From Chlorops oryzae (taxonomy: Eukaryota; Arthropoda; Insecta; Diptera; Chloropidae), in NCBI GenBank assembly GCA_020466095.1, contig CM035807.1:58623037-58687036 (forward strand): a stretch of DNA of 64,000 nucleotides, given 5' to 3'. Every line of letters begins with the position of its first letter. The first letter of the stretch is position 1. Both the position numbers and the translations under genes were made by a program. Shown here piece by piece: positions 51,551 to 63,269 of the stretch. The notes beneath the pieces are model-generated. The model searched no databases and was not told where the DNA came from. It saw only the letters and a program-made list of their open reading frames with translations.

Positions 51551-52581
51551 ATTCCGCAGGCAACACAACAAGAATTTCGTTATGGAATTCTTTATGGATT
51601 TCGGCGTCAATTGAAGCCTGTACAAATCTTCCATGAATTCCAAACAGTATATGGAATAAATGCACCATCTCTTAAAACTGTTTCAAAGTGGTTTCGAAGA
51701 TTCCAGACTGGACATATTAGTATGGAGGACGATTCTCGGGAAGGCCAAAGTTGACGAAGATCCGCGATTGACACAAAAAATGATTGCAGACGAATTGGGG
51801 TTAAATGCCATGACTGTATCGCGAATATTAAATAATCATCTTGGATACACCAATAAATCTGCTCGATGGGTTCCACGAATTTTAAATGAGGTTCAAAAAG
51901 AGGCGAGAATGCGTTTTGCTCAATATTTCCTAAAAAAAATTTGCGAACGGACGCTCAAGCTGCTTTAATAAAATCGTAACAGGTGATGAAGCTTGGTTTT
52001 ATAAGTACGATCCGGAAACAACACAGCAGTCCATGGTATGGAGCCCAGCAGGAGCGAATCCACCTATAAAAGCCAAACAACAAAAATCAGCAACAAAAGT
52101 AATGATGGCTATTTTCTTTACTAGGGCAAAAATTGTGGCTGCTATTCCCTTGAAAACAGGGCAAACAGTAACTGCTAGATGGTACTCCGAAGACTGTTTA
52201 CCAAAAGTTTTCAACAATTTGTTGGGAAACCAAAAAAAAGGGGACCTGCGTCGCTACTTTTTACATCATGATAATGCGCCTGCTCACACCGCCGAAAGGC
52301 CTTCTAATTTTATTGCCGTCTCTGGCATCGAAGAAGTTCGCCCAGCACCACATTCTCCGGATCTGGCACCTTGTGACTTTTGGTTGTTTCCAAAAATTAA
52401 AAAAAATTTGAGGGGAAAAGTCTTTAACAGCAATGCAGAGATAATATCTGCGGTGAATAAAGAAATCAAAAGTCTAAAAAAACGCGATTTTGAGGACTGT
52501 TTTGGCAAGTGGATTCACAGACTAAAAAAATGTATTGAAATTAAGGGCGATTATGTAGAGAAAATAAAAAACAATGCTTAA
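51551..52581 (+). pseudogene. Mariner transposase, frameshifted
   Basis: N-terminal HTH part: TQQEFRYGILYGFRRQLKPV and LKTVSKWFRRFQTGHISMED, a frameshift near 51745, second HTH (DEDPRLTQKMIADELGLNAM, TVSRILNNHLGYTNKSARWV), a frameshift near 51960, then the catalytic part: GDEAWFYKYDPE (Asp), HHDNAPAHTA (Asp), SPDLAPCDFWLF (Asp; D,D34D spacing). Ends DYVEKIKNNA. The frameshifts and the palindrome insertion near its start make it inactive. It is a different mariner lineage from the copy at 14857-16056. Confidence 0.85.
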
Positions 52582-52812
52582 AAATATAATACTGAAAAAA
52601 ATTTTTCCTGTTTCATTTAAACCAACTTACCGAATTTTTGTTATTCCCCCCGTAGGTTTGATTTTGCGTATTTTTACGCGCTCTATCACAAATTTTTCTA
52701 TTGTTGAGTTTTAATATGGCAATACTTAAGCCACACCGAAAAAGCTGCTTGTATTCTAGTGCTTTAAGTGTGCTTTAAGATTAAGTGGTGATTTGAATAC
52801 ACAAGAGCAACA

Positions 52813-53315
52813 ATGCCAAAAGATAAAGAGAGTTTAAAAGCATTCATAGTTAGAATGACGGTTCAGTTTCCATCGGTTTTCCGGGCAGAAAAGTCTGTGT
52901 TGTTTTGCAAATTCTGCAATTCCTTTTCAATGGATCTGTGTGAAACTTTGATAAAAGGAAATATTTCAATAAAAAAAAGTTAGCCATACTCATGTAAAAC
53001 GTTTGCTTGAAAAATACACAGATCGTTCAATACCATGCGAATCGAAACTGCGACAACATTACGTGCCTATTTTATACAATAAGTGTATGAATGCTATGAG
53101 AATGCAAAAGCAGAAAATAAGTATATATGGATCTCGATTGACGACACAACTGATCCCGATCAACGATTGATTGTTAATATCACTTTTTGGCAGGAAGAGC
53201 GAGGGAAAAGCTATCTTTTCAACATTGCAGAAGTAGAGGCAGCAAATGCGAATACAATGGCTACTTTTGTTAACGATTCGCTATCGCCACTGGGATGTAA
53301 TGGTGGTCGCCTCCT
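52813..53315 (+). pseudogene. hAT-like transposase 5' fragment (CGGBP-like BED type)
   Basis: MPKDKESLKAFIVRMTVQFP, then SVLFCKFCNSF (zinc-finger-like CxxC), LIKGNISIKK, a frameshift, then NKYIWISIDDTTDPDQRLIV and GKSYLLFN-type segment with MATFVNDSLSPLGCN. The 'W(V/I)SID(E/D)TTD' motif is the first catalytic Asp region of this hAT group. Truncated at about 53315 by the LOA LINE. Confidence 0.65.
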
Positions 53316-53745
53316 CGTGGTGCATCCTGGCTAACGCTAAACGACCTCAATATCTTGGCATGACCGGACCCGTCTCTTGACCCCTCTTGTCCTCTTAATT
53401 GATTAGTCGACCCCTGGGCTGTCGGAAGGGGCATTCCGTTACCTGAGTACGTCGGCTGAACCTCTTCCGAAATGGCTTTCGGCCTAAAGCCCCAACCGTC
53501 TCCGTCCCGTTGAAACCTAGCAAGTCACAAGGTACGTTCAAAGCTCGTCGCCATTCAGTTGGCCGTGCTGGTCCTGTCGAGTTCTCTCCTGGTTAGCACC
53601 CGATCTGGCTCTGAGTTCATCACCCCATAAGGGGATGAACCAACCCTCGCATGACCTCCCTGCCTCGGCATAGACAACCATGGGATCATTATGGGTGACT
53701 GCACAACGAGCGGAGATAGCGGCCTTGAGTTGGGACCCTTATAGC

Positions 53746-55242
53746 ATGGACAAGTCCTCAACAAGCAACAAAAAACCTTCGCCCAACCCACAAGGGGGGC
53801 TCCTCGTTACTCAACCGAAAGGTGGAAACCAAAAGCCTACACTTCGTAGGCAAACTAAGGCTACCCAGACTAGGACGCCACAGGTTCCAGCTCTTGCTGC
53901 CTGCGGCACTTCTGCTGGTACTCTGGCGGACAAGCCTAGTATCAGCAAAAGCGTAACCGCTACTGCTTCAAGCGGTTCGGTTTCTCCTGCTGGCCAGACG
54001 AGCGGAACTCGCCGTCCGAGCGGACCAGCGCAGCCGATGCGTGGGGCTCAGCCTGTGGTGTCACACGGCCGTTCGACCGCTATTGCTGACGCCAACACCG
54101 GCACGACCAGGGTAAGCGCGTCCACAGCTGCCTATAGGACCAGAGGATCGGCCAATCAAATTCTGGAAAACCTGGGCAAATTACCGGAAGCTGAGCTTTC
54201 CGGAGCAAGGCAGAATCTCACCTTCCGCGCCCTCAATCCACAGCCTAGGTCCAACACTGCCCACAGTAGGGTGGTAAACCCTCTTCCCAAACGACAGAGG
54301 TCGGATGAGAACACACAGTCTGCCACTCAGGGTCAGCTGCCGAAGCGACCTCGGGTAGTGGTCGCCAGACCCAGGACAAACAAGCCCTTCAGCAAAAGCG
54401 CTAGCAAAAGTTTGGTCTGGGTCGTGGTCGACCGAGGTAATGCGGACGGCAACATTTTACCAGGAAACTGGAAGATGGTGCAAGCCGCATTACTTCGAAG
54501 CTATAAAGGCATCTTGGCTGCAAACCATGGTCCACCACCGAAGTGCAAAGATGTGGGTTGGTATTAGGGGCGACTGAAGCTCATCGCCTGTGAAGATCAA
54601 CGCTCGGCGGATATTTACAAGGCTGCAATAGCTGCTGTCGGCGAGGTTTGGCCTGGCGCCAAACTAGAAGTCATAACCAGGGATCAGATCCCCAACAGGC
54701 CCAGATCCCTGGTTCTCGTACCAGAGGATCCTAGCTCTCCTGACGAGATCCTCGAACTGCTGAAACTCATCAACCCAGACCTTCCGGTACATGATTGGAA
54801 AGTCGCTAAGGTGAGGGACGCCAAAAGAAGCCTGCGGGAGGCGCTGATAATTCTAAATGAAGAATCACTAGCTCCCCTCGCAGCAAGAAATGGTCGTATC
54901 TCCTACGGTTTCGAAGAGTTACGACTTCGCGCCTACAAGGGCGACAAGGCCCAGTCATCGGGGGAGATTGCCCCAGGTGCTTTATCGGGGACAATCACCG
55001 GTTCGTCATTGGTTCGTGATGCTGGTCAATTGTCTGGCGACAATGGGACCAGTGAGGACGCCAGGAGCTCGGTCTCGGTGTCGGAGTGCGTGGGAGATTA
55101 CTTATCCATGCTTGGCCTGACTGAGGCTGAACTTCAAGGGGAGGCAATGTCTGAGGATGACACCGACCTTGTCGACGCCACTATGATTGCAGCTGGTGAT
55201 GATGAGGGTGAAAGTTCTGCAGATAAACCTTCACTACTCTAA
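53746..55242 (+). pseudogene. LOA ORF1 (DUF4780-type), one internal stop
   Basis: Starts MDKSSTSNKKPSPNPQGG (the in-frame upstream ATG at 53680 is less likely). The N-terminal half is Ser/Thr/Pro-rich and basic with KRPRVVVARPRTNKP. The C-terminal half carries LIACEDQRSADIYKAAIAAV and KLEVITRDQIPNRPRSLVLV, resembling DUF4780 found in fly LOA-type ORF1 proteins, which bind element RNA. A TAG at 54565-54567 interrupts it (after DVGWY). The end overlaps the ORF2 start at 55187 by 56 bp in another frame. Confidence 0.75.
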
Positions 55243-55897
55243 AGTTGAATCTGCGGGGCTCTTAATCCAGCTGAGTGAAGGAGGTGAAGAGCTCATTCTC
55301 GTCCCAGAAGCTTGGATCTGCAAAAACAAGGTCTGTGGACTAAATTTCAAAGGTTATAGCACCATATACGCCAAAGGCGCAGCAAAGTTAGGGCCTGTAT
55401 TATGGTGAAAGATTGCGTAAAGCACTTTTTCCTACACCATCTTAGTGATGGTGACAACGCCCTAATTGCTGTGGAGGTACAACACCGTAGTTTCTGGATT
55501 GTCTCCAGCTATATGGCCTATGATGACGGTGCTACACCGGCAGGTAAACCTCTGAGGCTTATATTCGCTGAATCGAATAAGCGAGGCAATCCCGAACTCG
55601 TTGATGCTGATCAGTGATGCCAGATCTACGGATTGCTCCGTAGATCTACGGATTTTGGCTTTCATCTACGGATATACGGATTTATATTCAAAATCTACGG
55701 ATTTTTATGTTATATGTTCAAACTGTAGTTTATCAATTAACATCTCATCAAGAAAGAAACATCTCCAAAAAAGGTATTTCGCACAAGTCATGAATATCGA
55801 TTAATTGCTTAAAATGAACCGAGTACCGATATAAAATAACAGCACTAAGATTCTGTCAAGATAATGTCACTTTCAAATCGTTTAACTGATGTTTAAT

Positions 55898-56915
55898 CAG
55901 TGATGCCAACTCTTTAAAAAGGAAATGCGTAATTGTTTCCTCAAAAAGGGCTAAAAAAAAAAAAGGGGGCTAAGCCGCGGTTAGCTAAAAAGGGCTTAAA
56001 AGGGCTAAATTAAACCAAAAAAAAAAAAAAAAACCAAAAAGGGATATCAAAAGTATTTTGTTTGTTCAACCTCACGTGGGCGCAGATGAAATTGTACATT
56101 TTTTTTTTTATTAAGTTGGCTAACAAAATCAAAATATTTTTTTATTTATAACAAGGTACGTTTTATTAACATAACATGTATATAAAAATTAAAATAAAAT
56201 AAAAATTCTTGGTGTTAAAAATTACATAACATTTCTTTCAAAAAACAAAAAAGTGAGATGCTTTAAGGGTCACTCACAATGAGGCAGTGGCAGTGAAAAT
56301 GTTCTAAATTTTAGGAAACACTGTTTCATATGAAATAAATTCTTATAATAGAATTGGATTTTGTATTATATCAAACTTTGTTCTCTAAAATTAAAAAAAA
56401 ACTCTCACTCCCCCTGCCTTATTATATATCAGGCTTTAATCTTTTAAAAATATATCTTCATCTTCGTCATCACTCCGTAGAAGAGTATCTATTTCAAATT
56501 TAGACTTTTTGTAACATTCACTTGAATTAATTTTGACTATGACATCTTCTGGTATATGGTAATCACAACAACATAGATTTTGCCATTTTAAATTGTACTG
56601 TATGTGGATCAAACTGTTACATGTGTTCAAAGACATTTTATTTCTTATCTTGGATTTGAAAAATCCACCATTTCTTGTCTTCATACAGTAATTCATTCGT
56701 CACACAAACATGCTTGCAAACAAAATTGACTGGCATGTGGCGGCGAAAAATTGTTTCTGTAAAAATTTCAAAAACGCAAAAGAGGGCTAATTTTTTGTCG
56801 GAAATTGGCTAAAATTGCGCGTATTTTAGTTTCGGGCTAAAAAAAAATTTTTTGTGTTCTGGGCATACCAATAAGGGCTAAAATAGCCCGAAAAGGGGCT
56901 AAGTTGGCATCACTG
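55898..56915. mobile_element. Nested second hAT element, 1018 bp
   Basis: Ends CAGTGATGCCAACT and AGTTGGCATCACTG, perfect inverted repeats. TGTTTAAT flanks both sides (55890-55897, 56916-56923), a perfect 8-bp TSD. Subterminal AAAAGGGCTAAA motifs recur near both ends. Confidence 0.93.
56436..56696 (-). pseudogene. Possible hAT transposase C-terminal fragment
   Basis: 86 codons in the nested hAT: MNYCMKTRNGGFFKSKIRNK then IPEDVIVKINSSECYKKSKF and an acidic end DDEDEDIF. Some hAT-related genes end this way, but I cannot prove it. No catalytic part is present. Confidence 0.35.
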
Positions 56916-56941
56916 TGTTTAATCTATAAGCGCATTGTTCA

Positions 56942-57212
56942 TTTGAGTGAAATGCAAGAGATTAGTGGAAATGAAGAGGCGTGTTGCGAAACACCGAAAA
57001 AGAAAGCAAATCTTCGCTATAACCAAAAATTTTTAAATGCATGGGAAAAATCCTTCACGTGGCTAAAAAGAAGCAAAAAAGGCGAAACTTTTTGTTACTG
57101 CACTGCTTGTGATGTAGATCTTAGATGTGGTGGCGGAATCAAGGATTTAAAAAAACACGAATCGAGTTACAATCATGTGTCATGCTCCAAAGGTGTGTTT
57201 TTTTTAGCGTAG
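56942..57212 (+). CDS. BED-like zinc finger exon of the outer hAT
   Basis: Reads KKKANLRYNQKFLNAWEKSF, TWLKRSKKGETFCYCTACDV, GGGIKDLKKHESSYNHV. Cys-x2-Cys and later His-x4/5-His make a BED-type DNA-binding finger, as at the N-terminus of hAT transposases. After CSK the sequence |GTGTGTTT may be a splice donor; LLRQPSINSMLPVSSSK after TTTTCAG at 57329 could be the next exon, cut by the solo LTR at 57384. Confidence 0.6.
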
Positions 57213-57383
57213 AAGCTTTTAACATCTATTTCTTTTTTGCTATCAAATCAACTCAGGAGATCTGTTGTACATAAAATGTAGACATATTCGATATTGCGTT
57301 ATAAATTTGTCTTCAAATATACTTTTCAGCTCTTTTGCGGCAGCCGTCTATAAATTCGATGTTGCCAGTTAGTTCCTCCAAAG

Positions 57384-58127
57384 TGTTGTGTGTCACAACC
57401 GCACAAACAGTTCTTATACCTTATTTCGATATGCGATGAAGTACAACAACGAAAACACCGGCGTTCAGAATCAATGAAACATTAACACTGGCGTAAACAA
57501 TCAAAGCCAATGATCGCAATTATTAAGAACATCAGACGATTGGATCGGGCGAGCAAGCGGCAAGACGAAATGACCGAAACAGCTAGTCAGCAATTATGTC
57601 GCATAAGCTATGCACAAGAAGTTCATCGTTTTAAATACTGACCTGCTCCAATAATAATAACAACAACAACACGTAGCAGGCGAAGACTGAAATAAAGCCG
57701 ACGCTAGAGGTATTAAGCATCAGCAGCACGCAACAACAATGAGTAAGCTGACCTGGTCTGCCAGATATATTGGGAACACGCAACAACAACAATCGAGATG
57801 ACGCAGAAGAGTGTCGCAAAAACCGATATTGCTAGAACAGCAATATCTCTTTAATTAAACTGAGATTCTTGCACTGGAAGGGGACTACGATCAGAACCGT
57901 GAACCGAAGTATTCAGTAGATCTCAGCTTTAACGCACCTACTCACGAGCTAGGACGTTGAAGTGTGGATCTCCGTGTTAGCTAGGGAATAGCTCAGTTAA
58001 GTTAGTTAGCTTAAGGATTTAATGTTACGCCTTAAAGTAAATCAATAAATGCTATGTTCAATATTAAACGGTCTCGAGTAATTCCTTGCGTTAAGCTACT
58101 TAGACGCGCTCCCTAGGCGACACAACA
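57384..58127 (+). repeat. Solo LTR candidate
   Basis: 744 bp starting TGTTGTGTGTCACAAC and ending GGCGACACAACA, so the outer 8 bases are perfectly inverted (TGTTGTGT/ACACAACA). AATAAA occurs at about 58044. It is rich in CAACAACAACA. It interrupts the outer hAT. No matching 4-6-bp target duplication was found (AAAG against TCGG), so this call is moderate. Confidence 0.55.
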
Positions 58128-61100
58128 TCGGAAATATTGTACAAATAATTTTGATTTTGTATTTTTAACTAAAGGGAATTTTTTAAAAGGATTGTTCACT
58201 TCTATTACTTCCAATTTACCTAAAAAAAAAAAATTCTGTAGATCTAGGTATTTTGCAATATTCAATCTAAGGAAATCTACGGATTTTTCAACATGGATCT
58301 ACGGATTTTCAAAAATACTATCTGGCATCACTGGTGCTGATGCAAATTCACACCATACAATCTGGGGCAGCTCTGACACTAACGTTAGAGGAGAATCCCT
58401 CTTTGATTTCATTTTGTGCAACAATCTGGCCATAGCCAATGTTGGCACTAAACCCACCTTCATTACGGCTAATCGTAAGGAGGTTCTTGACATAACCTTG
58501 ATCAGCGAGCGAGCAGCGGAACTGGTCACTGAATGGCGAGTCTCCGAGGAATGCTCTTTCTCTGGTCATAAGTACATTAGGCTCCACATAGAACTCACTC
58601 CTCGGAGGGGCCAAGTGCATCTTAACAGAAGGAAAACGGATTGGTGTAAATACAGATCTGTCTTCGGTCAGATGATACGGCCCCCTCCTCAAATGGACTG
58701 CGTTGAGTGCTTGGAAGATGCGGTAACTTCGTTAGCCCACGCGTACAATCAGGCCATCCTGGCTGCATGCAGGCCCGTTTAACCCAGGGTTCAGCCCAAA
58801 CCTCACTGGTGGAGCCAACGCATTGCAGAGCTACGTAGGGAATGTAGAAAAAGCTTCAGCCTAGCAAAAGCAACCAACAACTGGGCATTGTACAAAGAAA
58901 AGCTACGGCTTTTCAAGGCCCAGACCAGGAAGGCAAAGCGTGCATCCTGGAGACACTTCTGCAACGAAGTTGAAAGCTTCGGCGAGATGGGCAGACTTCG
59001 TAAGATACTGTCCCGCAATGGTGCCCAAGTTGGGTCAATCCGTACGATCAGCGGCAAATGGAGTCCCTCCTTGACGCGCATTCCCGGAATGTGGGGGAAT
59101 ATACCTTTACGCCTGTTTCTGCACCTTGGGCTCCCACTTCGGTGGCTCTGGATGAAGTGAGCCTGAAATGGGCCATTGGCTCCTTTCATCCCTTCAAATC
59201 TCCTGGCCCTGATGGCATTATAACCGCGGATTTACAGGCTACTGCATCGGAGGCAATGCCGTGGCTCGTTGGCATCTTTAGGGCCTGCCTTGAGTTTTCC
59301 CACGTTCCGCGCCTGTGGCGCGAATCAAGTGTGACCTTTATCCCACAGGCGGTAAAGGCCAGCAAAACCTCAACGAAGGACTTTAGACCAATCAGTCTCT
59401 CATCCTTTCTCCTCAAGACGCTAGAGCGAATCATCGACTGTCACATAAGGACTGCGACTCAGCGTAGGTCCAGCAGTGCTCAACATGCATACACCAAGGG
59501 CCGATCTACGGAAACGGCTCTCAGCTCGTTAGTGAGCTACGTAGAGAAGTCTCTTCAATGCAAAGAGTACACCTTGGCAGCGTTTGTAGACATACAAGGG
59601 GCTTTTAATAATATACACCCTATGGCTATTATTAAAGCCTTCAACAAGATTCAGGTGGAGAATAACCTGGTAAAATTTTCGTACCAGCTCCTCGTTTGCA
59701 GGTACATAAACACTTGGATGGGTAATGAGCAGGTCCGGCGAGGGACATGCCGAGGTACTCCTCAAGGGGGCGTTCTGTCCCCTCTTAAATGGAACCTTGT
59801 GGTAGAAGACCTCCTTGGAAGACTGGCAGGATCAGGTTTCAAGGTGGTTGGCTACGCCGATGACCTAGCCATTGCACTATCGGGGATTGACCCGAATAAC
59901 CTTTCGGGTAGAATGACACATGCTTTCAGAATACTAGCAGCATGGTATAAGGAAAATGGACTTAATGTCAACCCGCAGGAGACGGAACTGATGCTGTTCA
60001 CCAGAAGGTTCACGCTCAGGAACTTCATTCCTCCGGTAATGGACGGGGTACTAATCAACCTCTCGACAAAGGTGAAATACTTAGGGGTGATCTTAGACCC
60101 CAAACTCTCCTGGAACGAAAACGTGCTCGACAGATGCCGAAAGGCACAAATTGCTCTCTACAGCTGCAAACAAGCCGTTGGCAAAAGCTGGGGGCTCAAT
60201 CCTAGAGTCCTGATGTGGCTGTTGTGGAGCCAATCCTTCTATACGGCGTGGTGGTATGGTGGCCAGCAATTTGCAGGCAGAAATCCCAGACACAAATAAG
60301 CCGAGTCAGACGAAGCGCAGCTCTAATCACGGAAGCTTTGCGCACCACTCCCACCAAGGCAATTCTAAACTGGATACCGACAGAGCTTCTCATCAAAAGA
60401 TGGGCCAAAATATCCGCAACTAGACTTAAAGTCATCGGTTGTTGGCCCTCCAGACCCATTGGCCATGCGGCCATTCTGAAAGGGGCCCAACCACTGTCAG
60501 TGGACTACACCATCCCTCCGACCTTTTTATCGCAAGACTTTCAGACCGTCATCCCTATTAGAGAGTACTGGGATAACCGAACTGATCGTACTCCCAACTC
60601 CGTGGAGGTATTCACGGATGGCTCTAAGCTTAATTGCAGAGTTGGAGGTGGAGTTTTCTCGGAGGAGCTCAACCTTAGACTCAGCTTTCGACTGCTCGAC
60701 CACTGCAGTGTCTTTCAAGCAGAGGTAGCGGCAATCAATAGGGCGGCCAATTGGTTTCTGGGTAAGAAGATTTTCCCAGAAAATCTGTTGATTTACACGA
60801 ATAGCCAGGCGGCCATAAAGTCCCTCTCGAGTGGGGTAATCACATCTAAGACAATCCGCGAGTGCCGTTCGTCTCTTCAGGAGATGACTAAGCACTCTTC
60901 GGTGACCCTGATGTGGATACCTAGATACAGGGACATCAAAGGTACCTGTACAGCGGACGACCTTGCGAGGGCCGGTACAGAACTTGATAACATTTTAACG
61001 GAGCCCAAACTGGGTGTTCCTTTTGCCCCAGTTGAATTAAAGATTAAATCTGATTTCTACGGGCAAGCGCGCAAAGCATGGGCAGAGGAAGATTCTTGCC

Positions 61101-61427
61101 TAACTTCAAGGTTGATGTGGGTAGACCTGGACTACAAAAGGACCAGTCAACTCCTGGCGCTGGGCGGCGCCGACATAAGGCGTATGGTCTTCATAATTAC
61201 AGGACACTGCCTAAAAGGCAGACACGCAGAACTCCTTGGCGTTCCTTACCATGACTTCTGTAGAAGTTTCAGATCGGAGGAGGAAAAAGAAACGGTGAGT
61301 CACCTCATATGCCACTGCCCGAGCTTGCCCAGGAGAAGATCCAGGCTGCTCGGTTCTGTCTTTTTCTCCTCTCTCACTGAGCCCATATGCGGCCTAAGTG
61401 TGTCCCCTTAAGGGGGCAGCCACTCTT

Positions 61428-61460
61428 ACCTAACCTAACCTAACCTAACCTTACCTAACA
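61428..61460 (+). repeat. (CCTAA)n tail of the LOA element
   Basis: About six CCTAA units, two with a T change (CCTTA), right after the ORF2 3' UTR. The same unit is the arthropod telomere repeat read as its complement (TTAGG). Confidence 0.9.
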
Positions 61461-61754
61461 ACTACTGTATCCGATGGAAATCAATAACAATAAAAATAAA
61501 AAAGATTTTTTTGGGTTGTTTTTGTATCTATAAGAGACGGCACACGTGGGACAGGTGAAACCCTTCATTGGCACGCCCACGGACAAGGAAGAAGAAGGCA
61601 GCGATCCCAAATTCTGAATTTCAACAAAGAAAAAAACAATTCGTTACAAAGTAGTTATTCAATGTGTGATGTCTGTATGTGTCCTCGCAATCATTCCATT
61701 CTCATTTGCTCGCCTCCTGTTTCTTTTTCTTTCCTCATATTTACTTACAGAATA

Positions 61755-62345
61755 ATGGAAACCCCTAACCTTGACAGGTTCGCCAAAGCAAGGGTACGCT
61801 TCCTGAACGCCTATCGCCGGATAGAGGCGCAACAGAAGCAGACGGTCTTCTTGAAGAGTCATCCTCGGTTCCCAAAGAAGGCACCCACTACCCCGTTGTT
61901 ACGCCTGACGGCCCTGCCCGCGGAAGAAAACCCCACCAGCCGGGAACTCTTCGGAAGTGACTCCGAAAGCGCGAGTGAGGTGACCAACCCGAGCCCAGGT
62001 ACCTCGCTTCCGAGCCAGAGGAAACGACCGGCCGCCAGAATATCCACCGAGCCAGGCCCATGCCAACGTAAGGCCACCCGGCCAAGAGTGGTGACCACAA
62101 AAGTCATGACCCCCCGGAAGGACGATATCCTCCAAATTCATCCCTGGAAGACACCAGCAATGCCCAGATACGACAGATCGAAGCATCTCTAAGGGCACGG
62201 TGGGAGGAAAGGCGCTCTCTTTCCCAGAAAAGTGAACGTATACGTTGTACCAAAATCATCGAGGGCCAGGGGTATCGGTTCACAGTGACCAGAGAAGGTA
62301 ACGTGACCCACTTCAAACTTTCCCCAAGTAGGGAGGGGATGTAAT
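61755..62345 (+). CDS. Small Gag-like ORF preceded by a splice acceptor, one frameshift
   Basis: A strong acceptor (TTTCCTCATATTTACTTACAG, 61748-61750) lies five bases before the ATG at 61755. The first frame runs to 62192: METPNLDRFAKARVRFLNAY, then a Pro/Ser/Thr-rich basic middle. At about 62140 a neighbouring frame continues in a more structured way: AQIRQIEASLRARWEERRSL, KIIEGQGYRFTVTREGNVTH, FKLSPSREGM, ending at 62345. No domain recognised. It may be a retroelement or a fly repeat-family protein; the pair of frames suggests one frameshift. Confidence 0.45.
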
Positions 62346-62650
62346 GAGGTAAAATTTTGGGGACCAAACGGAAAATTTTAACTCATACATTTTTTTGGTT
62401 AATCATCATTTTTCTCCCTCCCGCACATTAGAACACTAGTAAGAAACGACCAAGGGATAACGCGAGATGTTTTTTTTTTTTTTTTTCTTTTAAAAAACAC
62501 TTTTATATTTCTGAAATTGGTTTATTTTTTGTTACAATTGTTATGATTTGTTTTTTTTTTTTTAATTATATTATAAGAAAAAGGAAAATGTATTCATATA
62601 TATAAGAATAAGAAATAAGAAAAGGAACACTTGGTTTTGTTACGCTTATA
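62346..62650. other. Non-coding, poly-T rich
   Basis: 3' region of the small ORF: T runs at 62470 and 62550. No gene. Confidence 0.4.
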
Positions 62651-62890
62651 GCATCCAGGACACAGCGCAAGCTTACGCCCCCTGGAATAGTAGTCGTGAC
62701 ACATCAAGATCAGTAGCCAAGACACAGCGCCACTCTACGCCCCCTGGAACAGTAGCCGTGACACATCAAGATCAGTAGCCAGGACACAGCGCCAGTTTAC
62801 GCCCCCTGGAACAGTAGCCATGACACATCTAATATAGTATCCGCGACGCAGCACCAGTCTAACACAGGCACAAACCCGACTTCCACCGAT
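62651..62890. repeat. 62-bp tandem repeat, about 3.5 copies
   Basis: ACGCCCCCTGGAA occurs at 62675, 62737 and 62799, exactly 62 bp apart, each preceded by GACACAGCGC and followed by AGTAGYCRTGACACATC. A decayed fourth unit follows. Confidence 0.88.
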
Positions 62891-63269
62891 CGAGCCAGGT
62901 TTCTGCACACGGCGTCAGTACACGCCCTTTGCCAGTTTGCACAAAAATTTGTATGATTCTCATTTAGTTTAACATTTTGGACAAATATAACCCACAGTTT
63001 TCGCAGCGAAGAGGCAGTGAGTGTTCAGCTCACGGAGCGACCTAATCGTTGAAAAGGAAGAGTTTTTTTACGATCCGGACTACTAAGCTGAACATCGCGG
63101 TAACCAGAGGTAATCAACATTCAGTTGTCTCTCAAGTTAGCCCTATTTTTTGGGGACTATTGTCTGGATGGTGTCATCCCCAGGCAGTAGTTCGATTCAT
63201 CCAGCCAGCTATTGATCAGGCGGTTCAACTCCTATCAATAGAGGACAATACTCTTTGCTGTTGTCCTTC

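Larger units (their letters stand above)
49045..52652 (+). mobile_element. Mariner transposon split by a palindromic element
   Basis: Inverted ends CGGGGGGCCTAACAAAAATT at 49045 and the counterpart ...AATTTTTGTTATTCCCCCCG ending at 52652, sharing AACAAAAATTCGGTAAGTTGG, with TA on each side (49043-49044, 52653-52654). Without the insert it is about 1.27 kb, the usual mariner size. Confidence 0.92.
55612..58333 (+). mobile_element. hAT element inside LOA endonuclease
   Basis: Ends CAGTGATGCCAGAT at 55612 and ...ATCTGGCATCACTG-type end at 58333. Flanks ATGCTGAT (55604-55611) and GTGCTGAT (58334-58341) match at 7 of 8 bases. It contains a second hAT (55898-56915) and a solo-LTR candidate (57384-58127). 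Subterminal CTACGGAT words recur at both ends. Confidence 0.85.
55187..61411 (+). pseudogene. LOA ORF2: endonuclease, reverse transcriptase, RNase H (broken)
   Basis: Endonuclease start VLQINLHYSKVESAGLLIQL (55210), interrupted by a hAT at 55612 and resuming at 58342 with DANSHHTIWGSSDTNVRGES and EVLDITLIS; the final SDH motif reads SGH. Then the RT (58900-60190): SFHPFKSPGPDGI, FRPISLSSFLLKTLERII, GTPQGGVLSPLKWNLVVEDL and YADD at about 59856. Thumb and RNase H (60215-61411): VFTDGSKLNCRVGGG, FQAEVAAINRA, IYTNSQAAIKSL. Stops or frameshifts at about 55407, 58780, 59100 and 60215. The RNase H second Asp (usually TDSQ) is Asn here. Ends with a zinc-knuckle-like HLICHCPSL. Confidence 0.88.
53316..61460 (+). 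mobile_element. LOA-clade non-LTR retrotransposon with (CCTAA)n tail
   Basis: Long GC-richer block: 5' leader 53316-53745, ORF1, ORF2 with endonuclease, RT and RNase H, and a 3' end at about 61432 followed by CCTAACCTAACCTAACC repeats. RNase H at the C-terminus and the ORF1 type place it in the LOA/Jockey superfamily. Its endonuclease is split by a hAT (55612-58333). No target duplication was found. Confidence 0.85.

Noticed and set aside
61431..61455. Chromosome-end telomere tract
   Set aside because: Only about six imperfect CCTAA units, directly following LINE sequence and followed by other DNA, so an element tail fits better.
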